From contig JANUWI010000006.1 of NCBI GenBank assembly GCA_025504975.1, positions 1,054,001-1,118,000 on the forward strand: a DNA stretch of 64,000 nt, written 5' to 3'. The stretch comes from Plenodomus lindquistii (lineage: Eukaryota > Ascomycota > Dothideomycetes > Pleosporales > Leptosphaeriaceae). The translations under genes were made by a program, and so were the position numbers. The notes under the pieces are model-generated. The model was not told the origin of the DNA, did not search any database, and saw only the letters and a program-made list of their open reading frames with translations. Within the stretch, counting starts at the first letter, position 1; each line of letters starts with the position of its first letter. Below, one piece after another: positions 37,313 through 47,417 of the stretch.

Positions 37313-37333
37313 GTTATAAGGGGGGTTCTACTG
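37313..37333. repeat. Right terminal inverted repeat of the pogo-like element
   Basis: This is the reverse complement of 26914-26934. Just inside it are two more copies of the word GTTATA, so the subterminal region is repetitive, as in many pogo-type elements. Confidence 0.9.
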
Positions 37334-37335
37334 TA

Positions 37336-38554
37336 GAATGAGGGATCGCAAATACGTAGAAACGGTGGCGCGGTGATCATGCGAGGGCGTAAGTGCGCGC
37401 CATGTTGGGAACATGAATGAGAATGAGAATGTAAGAAAAAGTGGATGCGTACGGTAGAACAGGCGTGGTTGAAGTACGAGCGATGCGAAAAAAGCAATAG
37501 CCCATCCAATAGTAGAGGAAGTTAGTTAGATCAAGTGGCGTTTTTCTTGTACTGTAGCTTGCGATGTTGGCTGTTAGTGCTGGTTCCTTTTGCAAACTTC
37601 AGCTGTGATGTCGTGATGAAATAGAGGCATGTAGTTGCTCGTGCTCATGCTCATGCTCGTGCTTTACACAAAGCGTAGGTAGGCCGTAGAGAAGGACATT
37701 AAACAGATGCTCACTCTCGACAATACGCACATCGCGGACGCGCCTCTGCACTCGATTCTTATCGCAAACGCGTACGCCATCCACATTCCAAGATCCGCAA
37801 GCATCCATCCCTCATTACACCTTGCGTGTTTAAATTAAACACGATCACAGCTCACGCGCGCCTCAGCCCTGCGGAAGTTGACCCAGCCTTCCCATTCGCT
37901 CCCACGCGCCCCCACCACCCCGCGAACAGCCTAGCGCCCCGGACTCCAAACACGCCTGCATCCCTGCCGGGGTCGTCTGAAACCGCATGATTGGTTTCAG
38001 CGGCCTGGTTCGCGGCGTCGCGAGTGTTTGCGCTTGGGGGCGGGTGGTTAATATTGGATGGGAAGAGGAGAGGGCTTGAGGGAGGGGATACGAGGGAAAT
38101 GGGGTGTGTGTGATGAGCGGTTTGAGGCGTCGCGGCGGGGGAGGGGGAGTGAGGGTAAAAGAAGGGACACATCCCACGACGCAGAGTAGTTCGGATGGAT
38201 GTAAGGTTTCCTGACTTGACTTATCTCGAGTTGCACGAGGACGGTTTATCGATCGCCGCACACACATACTTACGCACACATACACGGGATCTAACGTATT
38301 GGTGCGAACGTGAGGAGGTCAGCAGCCAAGAAGTTTTTGAAACGTTAGGGACGACGACGCGCCGCATCAACGCCGCATATTTGGGGGTCTGGGAGACGGA
38401 AGGAGTTGGATAAGCAAGGTGGATTTGATATCTCTGCTTGCCTATCTCTCTCCCTTGAGGTCTTGGTTCTCATCGACACTTTACGGATTTCCCATCTCAG
38501 TCTCATCACACTACCATTTGACGGAGTCTCTACACCACAATCCACAAAGCAATC
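37336..38554. other. Intergenic, nothing recognised
   Basis: Normal composition resumes at the transposon boundary. Short simple repeats (GAATGA near 37412 and GCTCATGCTCGT near 37640) and a purine-rich stretch near 38060-38160 are seen. The last few hundred bases are the promoter of the next gene. Confidence 0.45.
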
Positions 38555-39475
38555 ATGTTCCTCACCACGGCAGCAAGGGCAACCTTTGCCGTCCTTACAA
38601 ACCCCCAGTTCTGGTCTAAACTCGGCTTCTTCATCTCCTACCTCGTAACCTGCCTCATTGTGCTCGAAGTCGTCCGACTCGTATACTCGGACGTCAGCAA
38701 GCGCGATGTCGAAAAGATGTTGGATTCATACACAAGGTCTCGAGTCCGAGGACACGCCATCATAGATACAAGACGGAAAGAAGCCAACCCCTCAAAGCCA
38801 GCAGCAGCAGCAGCACCAAAGACCACAGAAATCAAAGTCTCCCTCGAGTCTCTGGAACGAGAACTCCATACCCCATCCCCACCCCGCCGTAGAAGTCCTG
38901 CCGCGACTCGCGCCATTACACCAGAGTCTGATCGTACTTTGATTGAGCCTGCACAACAGCAACATCATCATCAACAAGAAAAACAGCGCCGCCGCGCCTC
39001 CCGCGCCATATCAGCAGAGCGAATCCAACACCAACTCCACCATCAACAACAACAACAGCAACAACATGCCGCCGCCATGCTCGCCCAACAACAACACGCC
39101 GCCGCCCTCTACGCCCAACAACAACACCACCTCCACTACCAACAAATGACACAATACACACAAGCCCAGTCTCACCCACATCCGCACCCACACCACCAAC
39201 CGCACCCCTCAACCTCCTCCTCCCCACCCCGCCGTCTCCGCAAACGCAGCGATACACAAACCTCCTCCCACAGTGCTGAGTCTAAACACAGCACCACCAC
39301 CACCACCACGCGAAGACGCCGCGAGGGCTCCCCAGCTAGCACAGCCGGATCGACCAAATCCAGCAAAACTAGCTCAAGACATGAGAGTCCTACGCCTAGA
39401 AGTAGAGAGGAGAAGGAGAAGGAGAAGGAGAGGAAGGGGAGGGGGTTGGGGAGGATGTTGAGGGTTAGGGGGTGA
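38555..39475 (+). CDS. Small membrane-anchored protein with Gln/His-rich low-complexity tail, unknown function
   Basis: A single exon encodes 306 aa, with ATG in the context AATCATG. Residues about 18-45 form one hydrophobic segment (FWSKLGFFISYLVTCLIVLE), followed by VRLVYSDVSKRDVEKMLDSY. The remainder is highly polar, with poly-Ala, poly-Gln/His (about residues 134-200), His-Pro repeats, Ser/Thr tracts and a Lys/Glu/Arg-rich end. It is probably a one-pass membrane protein with a disordered cytosolic tail. I recognise no family. The CAA/CAG-rich repeats suggest length variation between strains. Confidence 0.7.
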   Translation: MFLTTAARATFAVLTNPQFWSKLGFFISYLVTCLIVLEVVRLVYSDVSKRDVEKMLDSYTRSRVRGHAIIDTRRKEANPSKPAAAAAPKTTEIKVSLESLERELHTPSPPRRRSPAATRAITPESDRTLIEPAQQQHHHQQEKQRRRASRAISAERIQHQLHHQQQQQQQHAAAMLAQQQHAAALYAQQQHHLHYQQMTQYTQAQSHPHPHPHHQPHPSTSSSPPRRLRKRSDTQTSSHSAESKHSTTTTTTRRRREGSPASTAGSTKSSKTSSRHESPTPRSREEKEKEKERKGRGLGRMLRVRG

Positions 39476-40186
39476 GTGTTGTGTTGTGTACGTTGTGCGA
39501 TGTGTTTATGTGTGTTTGTTCGTTATGATATTTCATGGTATGATATGGGTTTAATGGATGATGATTCATGTTCATACACGTATGTGTGAGTGGGTGTGGG
39601 CCTTGATGGCTACACACCTAGCACTCACTGTATGAAGAACAGCAGCAGTGGGGCTGGTTTGCTTGCGCGTTTCGCCTTTTCTCAAGAATCAGGATTGGGA
39701 GATGCTGCCACGGCCTTTTTAGCTTGCTGTTGCTTTTATGCATGTTTTCACAAGCTGTTACGGCTTGATGGGGTCGACCTGATGTTGGCTCTGCGGTTCT
39801 TACTCTTTTTTTTCTGTTGGAGATGATTTCTTTTTCTTAGTACATATAGAGGTTTTGGGGTGGGCCTGGTGAATTTAAGATGGTATGATGATCTTTTGAG
39901 AGTTATTGATGGTGAGATGTGTGAATAGTGAGTGTTGGGAGAATGTGGAGTTGATGTTGTGACGTGAGTTGACTGGAAGTAACTGGAGCTAGGGATGATG
40001 GCATGCTGTTGTCAGAAGATGAACGGCAGGATATCATTACCTGAGTCTAAACAGATGTCTAAATCATCGCCATGCAGGCAGCATAGCCAGTTATACGATG
40101 TGTTTCGTGCGCAACCGACGTCATCCCATGCGTGTGCTAGCTATATTCATAAACAGCGTCTTCACAGCCTTTCGCTCCAGAGCCAA
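39476..40186. other. Intergenic between convergent 3' ends
   Basis: T/G-rich sequence lies between two convergent genes and probably holds both 3' UTRs. No gene was recognised. Confidence 0.5.
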
Positions 40187-41242
40187 CTATGTCCCTGGCA
40201 TAACGTCCATGACTCCAATCTCTCTACTGAACTCATCAAAGTCCACACCCTGATCTGCAAACATCTTCTTCACCTTCTCTGCAGCCGCAATCTGCCTCTC
40301 TTGGGTGAAGCCTCCAGGAGCATTGCTCTCGTACTGGATCAACTCGACCCACTTGAAGAACAGGTTCTCCTTGCCCATCTCGGTCAACTTGTCCTTGAAC
40401 AGTATGACCTTGTCTCTCGCCTCCGACTCCGAACCTTGGTCAAGCTTCGAGCAATCCCACATGACCCACTGCCCTTCCTCGCCTTCCTTCTCAACGATGC
40501 ATACGAAGACGCTCTTCTTCAGGTACTCCATTGTCATGTCCTTGCGATCCAGCAACTGCGTCGCAGCCACCATGCCATAAAAGTCCAGATCAAAGCTCGC
40601 GTCCATCAACAAATACCCCGTCTTCTGCCTCAACCTCTCCTTATCCACCGCAGGCAGGATCCTCGTCTTGAAGAACGGACTCTCCTCTCCAGCCTTGCCT
40701 GACGCACCCTCCGCCGCTCCCAAAAGATCTGCAGCGCCCCACCCCCTACTTTGTCGCACGTAGACTTCTTGGTCGCGGAAGCCTACGTTCCACCGCCAGG
40801 ATACGGGGTTGCCAGGGCTCTCGGCGAAGAAGGTCCACGGCCATGGACCCACGACGCGGAAGAGCATAAAGTCCCCAAGGAACAACAGCATGCGTCTGAC
40901 AACCTTCCATATCAGCGCTCCCCAGGGCGTGCTATCGTAGCGTATTGTGGTCTCGTTTGGATTGCCCAAGAAGGACATGAGGATGGCCCAGTAGTGTGGG
41001 ACGGCGTAGTAAGCGCGCCATATCAGGATGAGCGCGAATGAGAGGTTGAGTAGCACGGGGACGAGGAATATGCTCTTCTTGTGTGCGGCGGGCAGGTTGT
41101 CCGTGTGTATTATGTATACGGCGGAGGGATCGAAAGTGGAGAGGAGGGTGGAGAGTTGGGCAGGCGCAGGGGTGAAGGGTGGGGGAATGGGTTTGGCGGT
41201 GGATTTGGCACCGAGGGCCCGTTGTTTGCCTTTTGGTGGCAT
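40187..41242 (-). CDS. Conserved fungal membrane protein, unknown function
   Basis: A single exon encodes 351 aa, with ATG at 41242 and TAG at 40187. A basic, Pro-rich N-terminus (MPPKGKQRALGAKS) precedes a soluble stretch containing VYIIHTDNLPAAHKKSIF. Hydrophobic segments follow at about residues 59-82 (LVPVLLNLSFALILIW) and 118-140 (MLLFLGDFMLFRVVGPWPWT). The C-terminal half looks globular and charged. The even composition over the full length supports a real gene. The layout suggests an ER or other endomembrane protein with two or three spans. I cannot name the family. Confidence 0.8.
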   Translation of the reverse strand: MPPKGKQRALGAKSTAKPIPPPFTPAPAQLSTLLSTFDPSAVYIIHTDNLPAAHKKSIFLVPVLLNLSFALILIWRAYYAVPHYWAILMSFLGNPNETTIRYDSTPWGALIWKVVRRMLLFLGDFMLFRVVGPWPWTFFAESPGNPVSWRWNVGFRDQEVYVRQSRGWGAADLLGAAEGASGKAGEESPFFKTRILPAVDKERLRQKTGYLLMDASFDLDFYGMVAATQLLDRKDMTMEYLKKSVFVCIVEKEGEEGQWVMWDCSKLDQGSESEARDKVILFKDKLTEMGKENLFFKWVELIQYESNAPGGFTQERQIAAAEKVKKMFADQGVDFDEFSREIGVMDVMPGT

Positions 41243-42237
41243 TTTGACGGTCGTGTCTTGTTATTGGGGAAGCATTGGCAGTGTGGAGTTTGTCGATGGC
41301 TGACGGATTTGTTGATGCGATTGGGGGAAGGGTTCAGGGTCTTGTCCGACGTGTTTGTCCGCGCCGAAATCGTTGAAGCGTCATAAGGCGCCAACCAACT
41401 TCCGCGATTTCAGACCCCATTGCATTCGTCTCAAACTCAGTCAAACATGCGAAGAATACGCACGATCAGCTGACTAAATAGGACGCGTCTGTGATGCCGG
41501 CAGACCAACATTCACCAAGAACTCCAGATTGGGCCATATTAGCGAGATCGGACCTTCACTCCTTCCCACGCCGATCCAAGCGTCATTCGTCGGGCCTTCC
41601 CGTCCGTTTCTACCGATCTACTTTGGCCCTCCACTCACCGTCGAGCCCCAACACCTTGCATGTCCCGGCAACAATGCGGAGAGCCGATGGTACAACCATC
41701 AGCCCTCACCACATCAAGACATAGGCGTCTTGTCGCAGCACAGCTGACAGCATTAGTCGGTTGGCAATTGCTCTTGGTCGACACAGTAATGTCGATGAAC
41801 ATTCGCATCTGATGGAACAAGTAAAAGAACTGACTGCGTTGAGCTTGGGACACCGCAGCATGCAAAGACACTTTTCTCCTATTGATCGGCTGCGGACCAC
41901 GCCTCTGGTAGTACTGCAAAGTCAGCGCCGGAACCCCAAAGTGACAAGGCGGTGCACCCAAGCATCACTATGACTGAACCTATCCCCTGGCTTTACCACA
42001 GAGTACCACCCGTTCATACAGTGCTAAACATGGATTGTACATGCACTACCGTCATCGACAAAGCTGATCTAGGCTGTCCCAAACTCTAAGCCATGCATGT
42101 CCCATCCAGCCCCCCATGTATGCTGTGTATCAGTGGCTTTGATATACGCCATCCAGTCCCCGACCCAGAATTGACCGAGTTGGCTTCCTAAATTCTTCCT
42201 TTCTCCTCTTTGCTGCATCTTTCGTCTTGCAGCAGTC
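41243..42237. other. Divergent intergenic region
   Basis: About 1 kb lies between divergently transcribed genes and presumably contains both promoters. No distinctive motif or gene was recognised. Confidence 0.4.
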
Positions 42238-44326
42238 ATGTCTGGCAGGCAGGGTCCACCAGTAAGTTGCATCAAGTACCTACTCATCTGCCTCATGACT
42301 GACAACATTAGTCTCAACAAGGCCCACCGTATCCTCCCCAAGATGCAGGGCTTGGTGGGACGCCCACTGTGGTACCTGATGACCCAATTTCGGCCATCTT
42401 TCTGGTGCTGTACCTTATCTTTGGTGTCATTCACATCAAGATTTTTAAGAAAAATAAGCACCGTGGACACAAGTTCATCTTCAATGGCGCAATACTGGGT
42501 GGGTTTTCTTGATCTGTCTGGTGTGATCCAGCTAAAGGAGAATAGGACTGTGTAAAGTTCGCATCGTCACGATGATCTTGCGCATCATCTGGTCTAGCTA
42601 TCCAAGGAACACTGGCCTTGCCATTGCAGCGAACATCTTCGTCTACGTAGGGACCATCATCTTGTACGGGGTAAACTGGTTCTTCGTCCAGCGCATTATC
42701 CGCGCGCAACATACTCACTTAGGATGGTCTACTCCGTATCGCATCTTTCATCGCGGTGCTTTGGTACTGCTAATCATCGCCCTCCTCATACTGATCGTAT
42801 CACAAGTGACGAGGAATTTTACGTTGAACCAAAACAAGTTGGACATCTTCCGCGCGTTGTTCCTTGCAAGCCAGACATACTTCACCATCTTCTGTGTCGC
42901 TCCGGCTGTATTGGTCGCCATCTCGTTGATCATTCCTCGCACGGAGGTCGAGAAATTCGGAGCTGGCAGACTGCGGGTCAACATCACTATTCTGCTCGTC
43001 GCAGTGGCCATTCTTTCGACAGGACAGATATTTCGCTGCGTCCTGGCCTGGATCCCACAGTTTCCTTTGCCTGAAGTCCAACGCGGGTCTACCCCTCTAC
43101 CGTGGTACCTCTCGAAACCGTGCTTTTACCTGTTCAACTTCGTCACCGAGATCGCGGTTGTCATCATGTTCGCAGTTGGACGCGTCGATCTAAGATTTCA
43201 CGTCCCCAATGGCTCGAGGAAATCAGGCGACTATTCCAGCAGCCGTGTCAATCTCAACAAGCTCGAAAGCCAGAAGACCCTCGCATCGTCCGGCGGTACT
43301 ATACCTGCGCCCATGATCCATAAGTATAACAGTAACGAGACGTTACATCGCTACCAGTCGTCGATCTTTGAAGACACGCAGACCCTGGCAGATTCGCTCC
43401 GCTACCCTTCATCAAAACTCGAAGTAGATCTCAAGACCGGCGACTGGAAGGTCAGGCGGTCATCTGGCGAAACATCCAGTACTCGTAGTAGAGTTTCTTT
43501 TGCGCCATCCTCTTCGAAAACGACGCTACGCGACCCTCACACGATTGGAGAGGTTGTTCCTCCCGTTCCAGATATACCGGCTGAATGGCCACTACCGGAT
43601 GCCGTGCCGCCTCGTGGCTCCAACCCCGTGCTCGAACACTCGAACCCCATATCACGAAGAGGCACACCAAAACGGCACTACGAGATCGAGGGACACCAAC
43701 TAAACGACATTGATGTCGGCGACGCAGTATCGGGTGCTCTATCAAAACTTGAGATGAACAGCGAAAGAAACAAAACCAAGTCGCCAAAACCGCCCACGGT
43801 GCCAAAGACGCCCCCACCACACTATAGTCGCGTATCCCCTATATCACCCGTCTCACCAGTCCACACATACCAACCCACGCTCCCCAACAGCGACGACAGA
43901 AAATCTCCATCTCGCACGCACCGCAAGCGCAATACCTACCCGCTCAACCATCCCTTAAACGATGGAACACGGTACCGTCCTGTCAGCAACACCCAAACAC
44001 CACGCACTACCGAAGCCCCAGCCCTTCCAAAGAAATCAGCCCCCGTGCCACCCGAACCTACGCGCCGATCTCCAAGCTTAGAAATCATGGCGCTGTTAAA
44101 CCACATGAGCTCAGACTCCTCTCGCGTCGTCGATGCATCGTTGCAGCGCGATGAAGTTAGTACAGTCGCCGCGAGCGAGGAGCCGGCTTCAGGTGTCGTG
44201 ACGAGGCAGAGTAGTTCCAAGTACAGCGAGGACACGACGAGTAGTGATGCGAGGGAAGCGGGTGTAGCGGTTGAGGAGTTCAGGAGGTTTAGTTATGAGG
44301 CGCCGTCTAGGAAGGAGGATGTGTAA
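42238..44326 (+). CDS. Multi-pass membrane protein, DUF3112/RTA1-like
   Basis: Three exons, 42238-42261, 42312-42498 and 42558-44326, encode 659 aa; all introns are GT/AG and frame-preserving. Exon 1 gives only MSGRQGPP. The spliced N-terminus continues SQQGPPYPPQDAGLGG, then the first membrane span (PISAIFLVLYLIFGVIHIKI). About six further spans follow to roughly residue 290, with RIVTMILRIIW, PRNTGLAIAANIFVYVGTII and FFVQRIIRAQHTHLGW. These resemble the fungal DUF3112 family, distantly like RTA1 transporters. The C-terminal half is a long polar, Ser/Pro-rich, probably cytosolic tail with possible phosphorylation sites. A plasma-membrane role in stress or lipid export is known only for the relatives. 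Confidence 0.82.
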
Positions 44327-46001
44327 ATGTGTAGTTGCACAGGGTGATCTGTGGAGTGTGTGTGCGTGTGTCTTCGTAGATGGTGTTTGAGCGGGTATAT
44401 ACTTTTGTTCGCACGGAGGCGGTCTCTCATGAGTTTACGTTCTGAATTTTGAGGAGGTCATGTCTTGCCCTGTCTATCGTTTTCTTGTTGTTCAAAACTT
44501 TCTTTTCATGTGTTGATGATTGACGAAGCGTTTCGCCGTACATACTTTTGAATCTCATGACCTTATCCATGTCCATTTTTCGAGCGTACTGCTCACGCGC
44601 GCATCTTCCTCGACGTTTATATAACCCCCCTCATTTCCCGTCCTCCTAGACTTCTTCTTACACACATGCACCACACCAATGGGTTCAAAAATCGAAGACA
44701 AGAGATTGATGTGTGTCTCTGGGAATTTTCGAAAATCGCCATCATAGAGTATAATGTGCTCTTTCAAAATCACCGCCATGACAATGCATGTGTGGCCTGG
44801 CTTGCCCGTTCTGAAATCAGTCCTTCTCACTCTTATGGCTGCCTCTGGGAATTTTCGAAAATCGTCATCGTAGAAGTCATGTGCTCTTTCAGAATCACCG
44901 CCACAAGCATGCATGTGTGACCCAGCTTCCCTATTTTAAACCTCCGCAGACCGTGCCTATGAGTCTGTCGTCGTTTGCGGGGGGTCAGCGTATAAGAGTC
45001 CTTGCGTCCGCGCCTCTCTCTACGGACTGTATCTTCCCTCTGCGTCTCCAAAACGAAAGGTCATTATGGCAACATGCGGTGGTGTGGATTTCGAAAACGA
45101 TCTCATGAGGAATTCGTGTGTCTAGTCGAAAGATCTAAGGTCATCCCACTCATGTTCTAGCTGCTTTCCAAGTATCACATCAAAGCATGTATGATCAGTC
45201 CGCCTCCGGTGTCCTGAACCAAAGTATCTGGCAAGCCCTGCGATGAAGATGTTCTCCTCGCTTCTTCTTGGACATCACACCCATCACCCGGGGGTCATTG
45301 TTAATTTCAAAACCTTGGGTACGATATTCCATGCTCTTCGTGCGGCGGAACGGAAATCATTGCATGTACTGCTTATGTGTGTGCACTGCGCCGTGAATGG
45401 AACAGTGTATAAAGCCATGATCTTCGCTGGCGGTGAGCCGAGCGGAAACGTCAGTGAAGCATGCACATGTTTTTGCGCCGTTGGCTCCATGATCATGCCC
45501 AGTAAAAGAGCATATAAAGCTCCCACTCGCTCACGCTCTTGCTCTCTTAAACCATACTCCGAGTAGCGATGTGGTCTCCAAAACGAGTCGAGACACCGTC
45601 GATGTGTTCGCGTTGATATAGTATACCAAGACATGTTATGTGAGACTGACCTGCCGGTGCTGTTGATACTGAAATGTGGGAACATCCGCAATATGTCTTT
45701 TCCTTCGGTTTCCCTCCGCTTTCTCCGTTACGAAATACCTGGCTACACCCACTTATGCGGTGTCCGCTGGTGCGTACCCATAGATCTCTTTTTTTATGCG
45801 GAGGGTTAGGGTACTGAGTCCTTTCATCTGTCGTGATCTATGGGCTATATCTTCTCCTGCGTTTCTAAGGTTCGTCTTCATCATGCTCATGTACGGCAGT
45901 GTGGACTTCAAGCCACCCGCAAGACGAGTTTATTGTTGTTGCGAGCGTATGTAGGGATGCGGGCGTCACATCTGCAATATTTGAATAATAAATGCAGCAC
46001 C
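44327..46001. other. Convergent intergenic zone with tandem and degenerate repeats and several TATA boxes
   Basis: This contains the 126 bp-period repeat listed separately. TATA-like boxes occur at 44618-44624, 44991-44998, 45408-45414 and 45513-45519, each followed by pyrimidine-rich sequence. The phrase TCTCCAAAACGA occurs near 45043 and 45575. No convincing protein-coding gene was found. Similar wording recurs at 52.8-55.45 kb. Confidence 0.45.
44717..44930. repeat. Two tandem copies of a 126 bp-period unit
   Basis: The core CTCTGGGAATTTTCGAAAAT starts at 44717 and again at 44843. Similarity continues for about 88 bp through TGTGCTCTTTC, AATCACCGCC and ATGCATGTGTG. Each copy contains the 12 bp perfect palindrome ATTTTCGAAAAT. 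Minus-strand frames across it encode similar peptides (FRKFPE in both), but the phase changes between copies, so coding use is doubtful. Confidence 0.75.
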
Positions 46002-47417
46002 TCACCAACTCATCAGCAGCTGATAGTCGGACCAACGTGCCTCTGTATCCGCCTCTCTCCATTTCTCTACACCTCCCACAACGCTATCCTTGTCAACCTG
46101 CCATTTCCCATCTTCAACCATCTCAACCCACTTCTGTAGCACATATCTTAGCTGTACATCGTGCGATGCAATGAAGTGATTGAATCCCAACTGATACAGC
46201 TTCGCGCTCTCTGGTTCTACATCACTTGCTTCATCATCTCCCTCCTGTTGCAAGAACTCGCCAATCAATGCTCCGTCGCTTGTACGAGCGAATGCATTCG
46301 AGCCAAGAGTGAATGGAAGGATAAGTTTGCTGCCGTCCTCGAACGGGTGCGTGCCATATGGATCAGTCTCTGTGAGATAGAGACCAGCTGGGTAGGACGA
46401 GACGTGATGGAACTCACGAGGAAACGGCGAGATGCGCATATCCTCACCCCAGGGCGCGCGACGGATGTCTTGGTGGGCGGGATCTGTACTCGAGAAGAGG
46501 AGAAGAGGGTAGAGTTCATCAGGTTCTGCTTCTCCTGATGCTGGGGCAAAAGGTTGGTGTTGGGCCATGCTCAATCCCGGGGCGATATAAGTAAAGCCAG
46601 GCTTTGAGCACTGGGTGAGGAACCGATGTGCGAAGGTGTGCGAGGGTAGGCTCTCTGCATGACCACCTGTCACAAGGTCGAGCAGATCCTGTCCAGTATT
46701 CTGCGGTTGAGATGGCATTCTGGCGTGGATAGCGTCTACCAACTGCTTGAAAGCTTGGAGAGTGTCTTGGAGGTCTCGTTCAGTATATGAAGGCATGATC
46801 CATGGTTCTGCGCGGTCTTGTTTCCCATCGTAATCATCCCCAACGGCCAGGACTTTGCCTTGATCTATCATGCCGATAAGACCATCAAGAATCATTTCAA
46901 GCGGGAGCCACAGCTGTCGTTGATTCATGGTGATGTCGCTGTCACGAATAGTCATGTGTTGCATGGCTGTATACTCGTATTGATCTAAGATGAGCCCCAC
47001 TGGATGAGAGTCGTTCGCAACCCGAATAGGCTCGTAAAGAGTAACAAAGCGCCGCTTATTCCAATCGCTTTCGTCTTCGGCATAGTTTGAGTTTTCCCAA
47101 AGTCTTTCGGGACAGCACAACCTTGCCAGATACCGGTGGACGAAGTGGTTCTTGGCAACTGGTTCCATTGCAAATCCATGCCAAGCTGCCTTTAGGAAAG
47201 AGACAACAGTGGCATCGAGACGATCAGAAATACTCGCAAGAACTGCATCGCCGCCATAGCATTCCCACCATGTTCGTTTATCGAGGGTGTCCAATGCGAG
47301 ACCTCGCTGCACCCAGCCTAAGTCAACAATGTAATTATGGAGTGCTGCGCAACGTTCGTGATCCAGGCCCTCCAGTTCTCTCAATGGACAGGCATCGTTA
47401 ATGCGCCATTCTGCCAT
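46002..47417 (-). CDS. Conserved fungal protein of unknown function, 471 aa
   Basis: A single exon runs from ATG at 47417 (MAEWRINDACPLREL) to the stop at 46002. The protein is soluble, acidic overall and has no signal peptide or membrane segment. Trp- and Tyr-rich blocks such as LDKRTWWECYGGDAVLASI and FVTLYEPIRVANDSHPVGLI, and the C-terminal FNHFIASHDVQLRYVLQKWV, give it the look of a globular domain along its full length. I recognise no catalytic motif and no named family. It converges with the DUF3112-like gene and shows no link to its neighbours. Confidence 0.75.
   Translation of the reverse strand: MAEWRINDACPLRELEGLDHERCAALHNYIVDLGWVQRGLALDTLDKRTWWECYGGDAVLASISDRLDATVVSFLKAAWHGFAMEPVAKNHFVHRYLARLCCPERLWENSNYAEDESDWNKRRFVTLYEPIRVANDSHPVGLILDQYEYTAMQHMTIRDSDITMNQRQLWLPLEMILDGLIGMIDQGKVLAVGDDYDGKQDRAEPWIMPSYTERDLQDTLQAFKQLVDAIHARMPSQPQNTGQDLLDLVTGGHAESLPSHTFAHRFLTQCSKPGFTYIAPGLSMAQHQPFAPASGEAEPDELYPLLLFSSTDPAHQDIRRAPWGEDMRISPFPREFHHVSSYPAGLYLTETDPYGTHPFEDGSKLILPFTLGSNAFARTSDGALIGEFLQQEGDDEASDVEPESAKLYQLGFNHFIASHDVQLRYVLQKWVEMVEDGKWQVDKDSVVGGVEKWREADTEARWSDYQLLMSW

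Larger units (their letters stand above)
26914..37333 (-). mobile_element. RIP-mutated pogo/Tigger-like DNA transposon split by an LTR retrotransposon
   Basis: The ends are inverted repeats: the left end begins CAGTAGAACCCCCCTTATAA, and the reversed right end is identical over 21 bp, with diverged similarity for about 55 bp in all. TA dinucleotides flank both ends (26912-26913, 37334-37335). Removing the inserted retrotransposon and one copy of its duplication leaves about 2.4 kb, a usual size for fungal Fot/pogo-type elements. A minus-strand transposase remnant is recognisable at 36124-36147. The whole block is extremely AT-rich and TpA-rich with almost no CpA, TpG or CpG, as RIP produces. 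No intact gene remains. The outer left part is 26914-27524 and the right part 35525-37333. Confidence 0.88.

Noticed and set aside
39995..40702. 235-codon plus-strand frame
   Set aside because: It overlaps the 351 aa membrane protein gene in antisense; its Leu-rich sequence mirrors that gene's codons.
42238..42555. Separate 105-codon gene before the DUF3112-like gene
   Set aside because: It reads through two introns in the wrong frame; splicing 42261/42312 and 42498/42558 gives the true N-terminus with its first membrane span.
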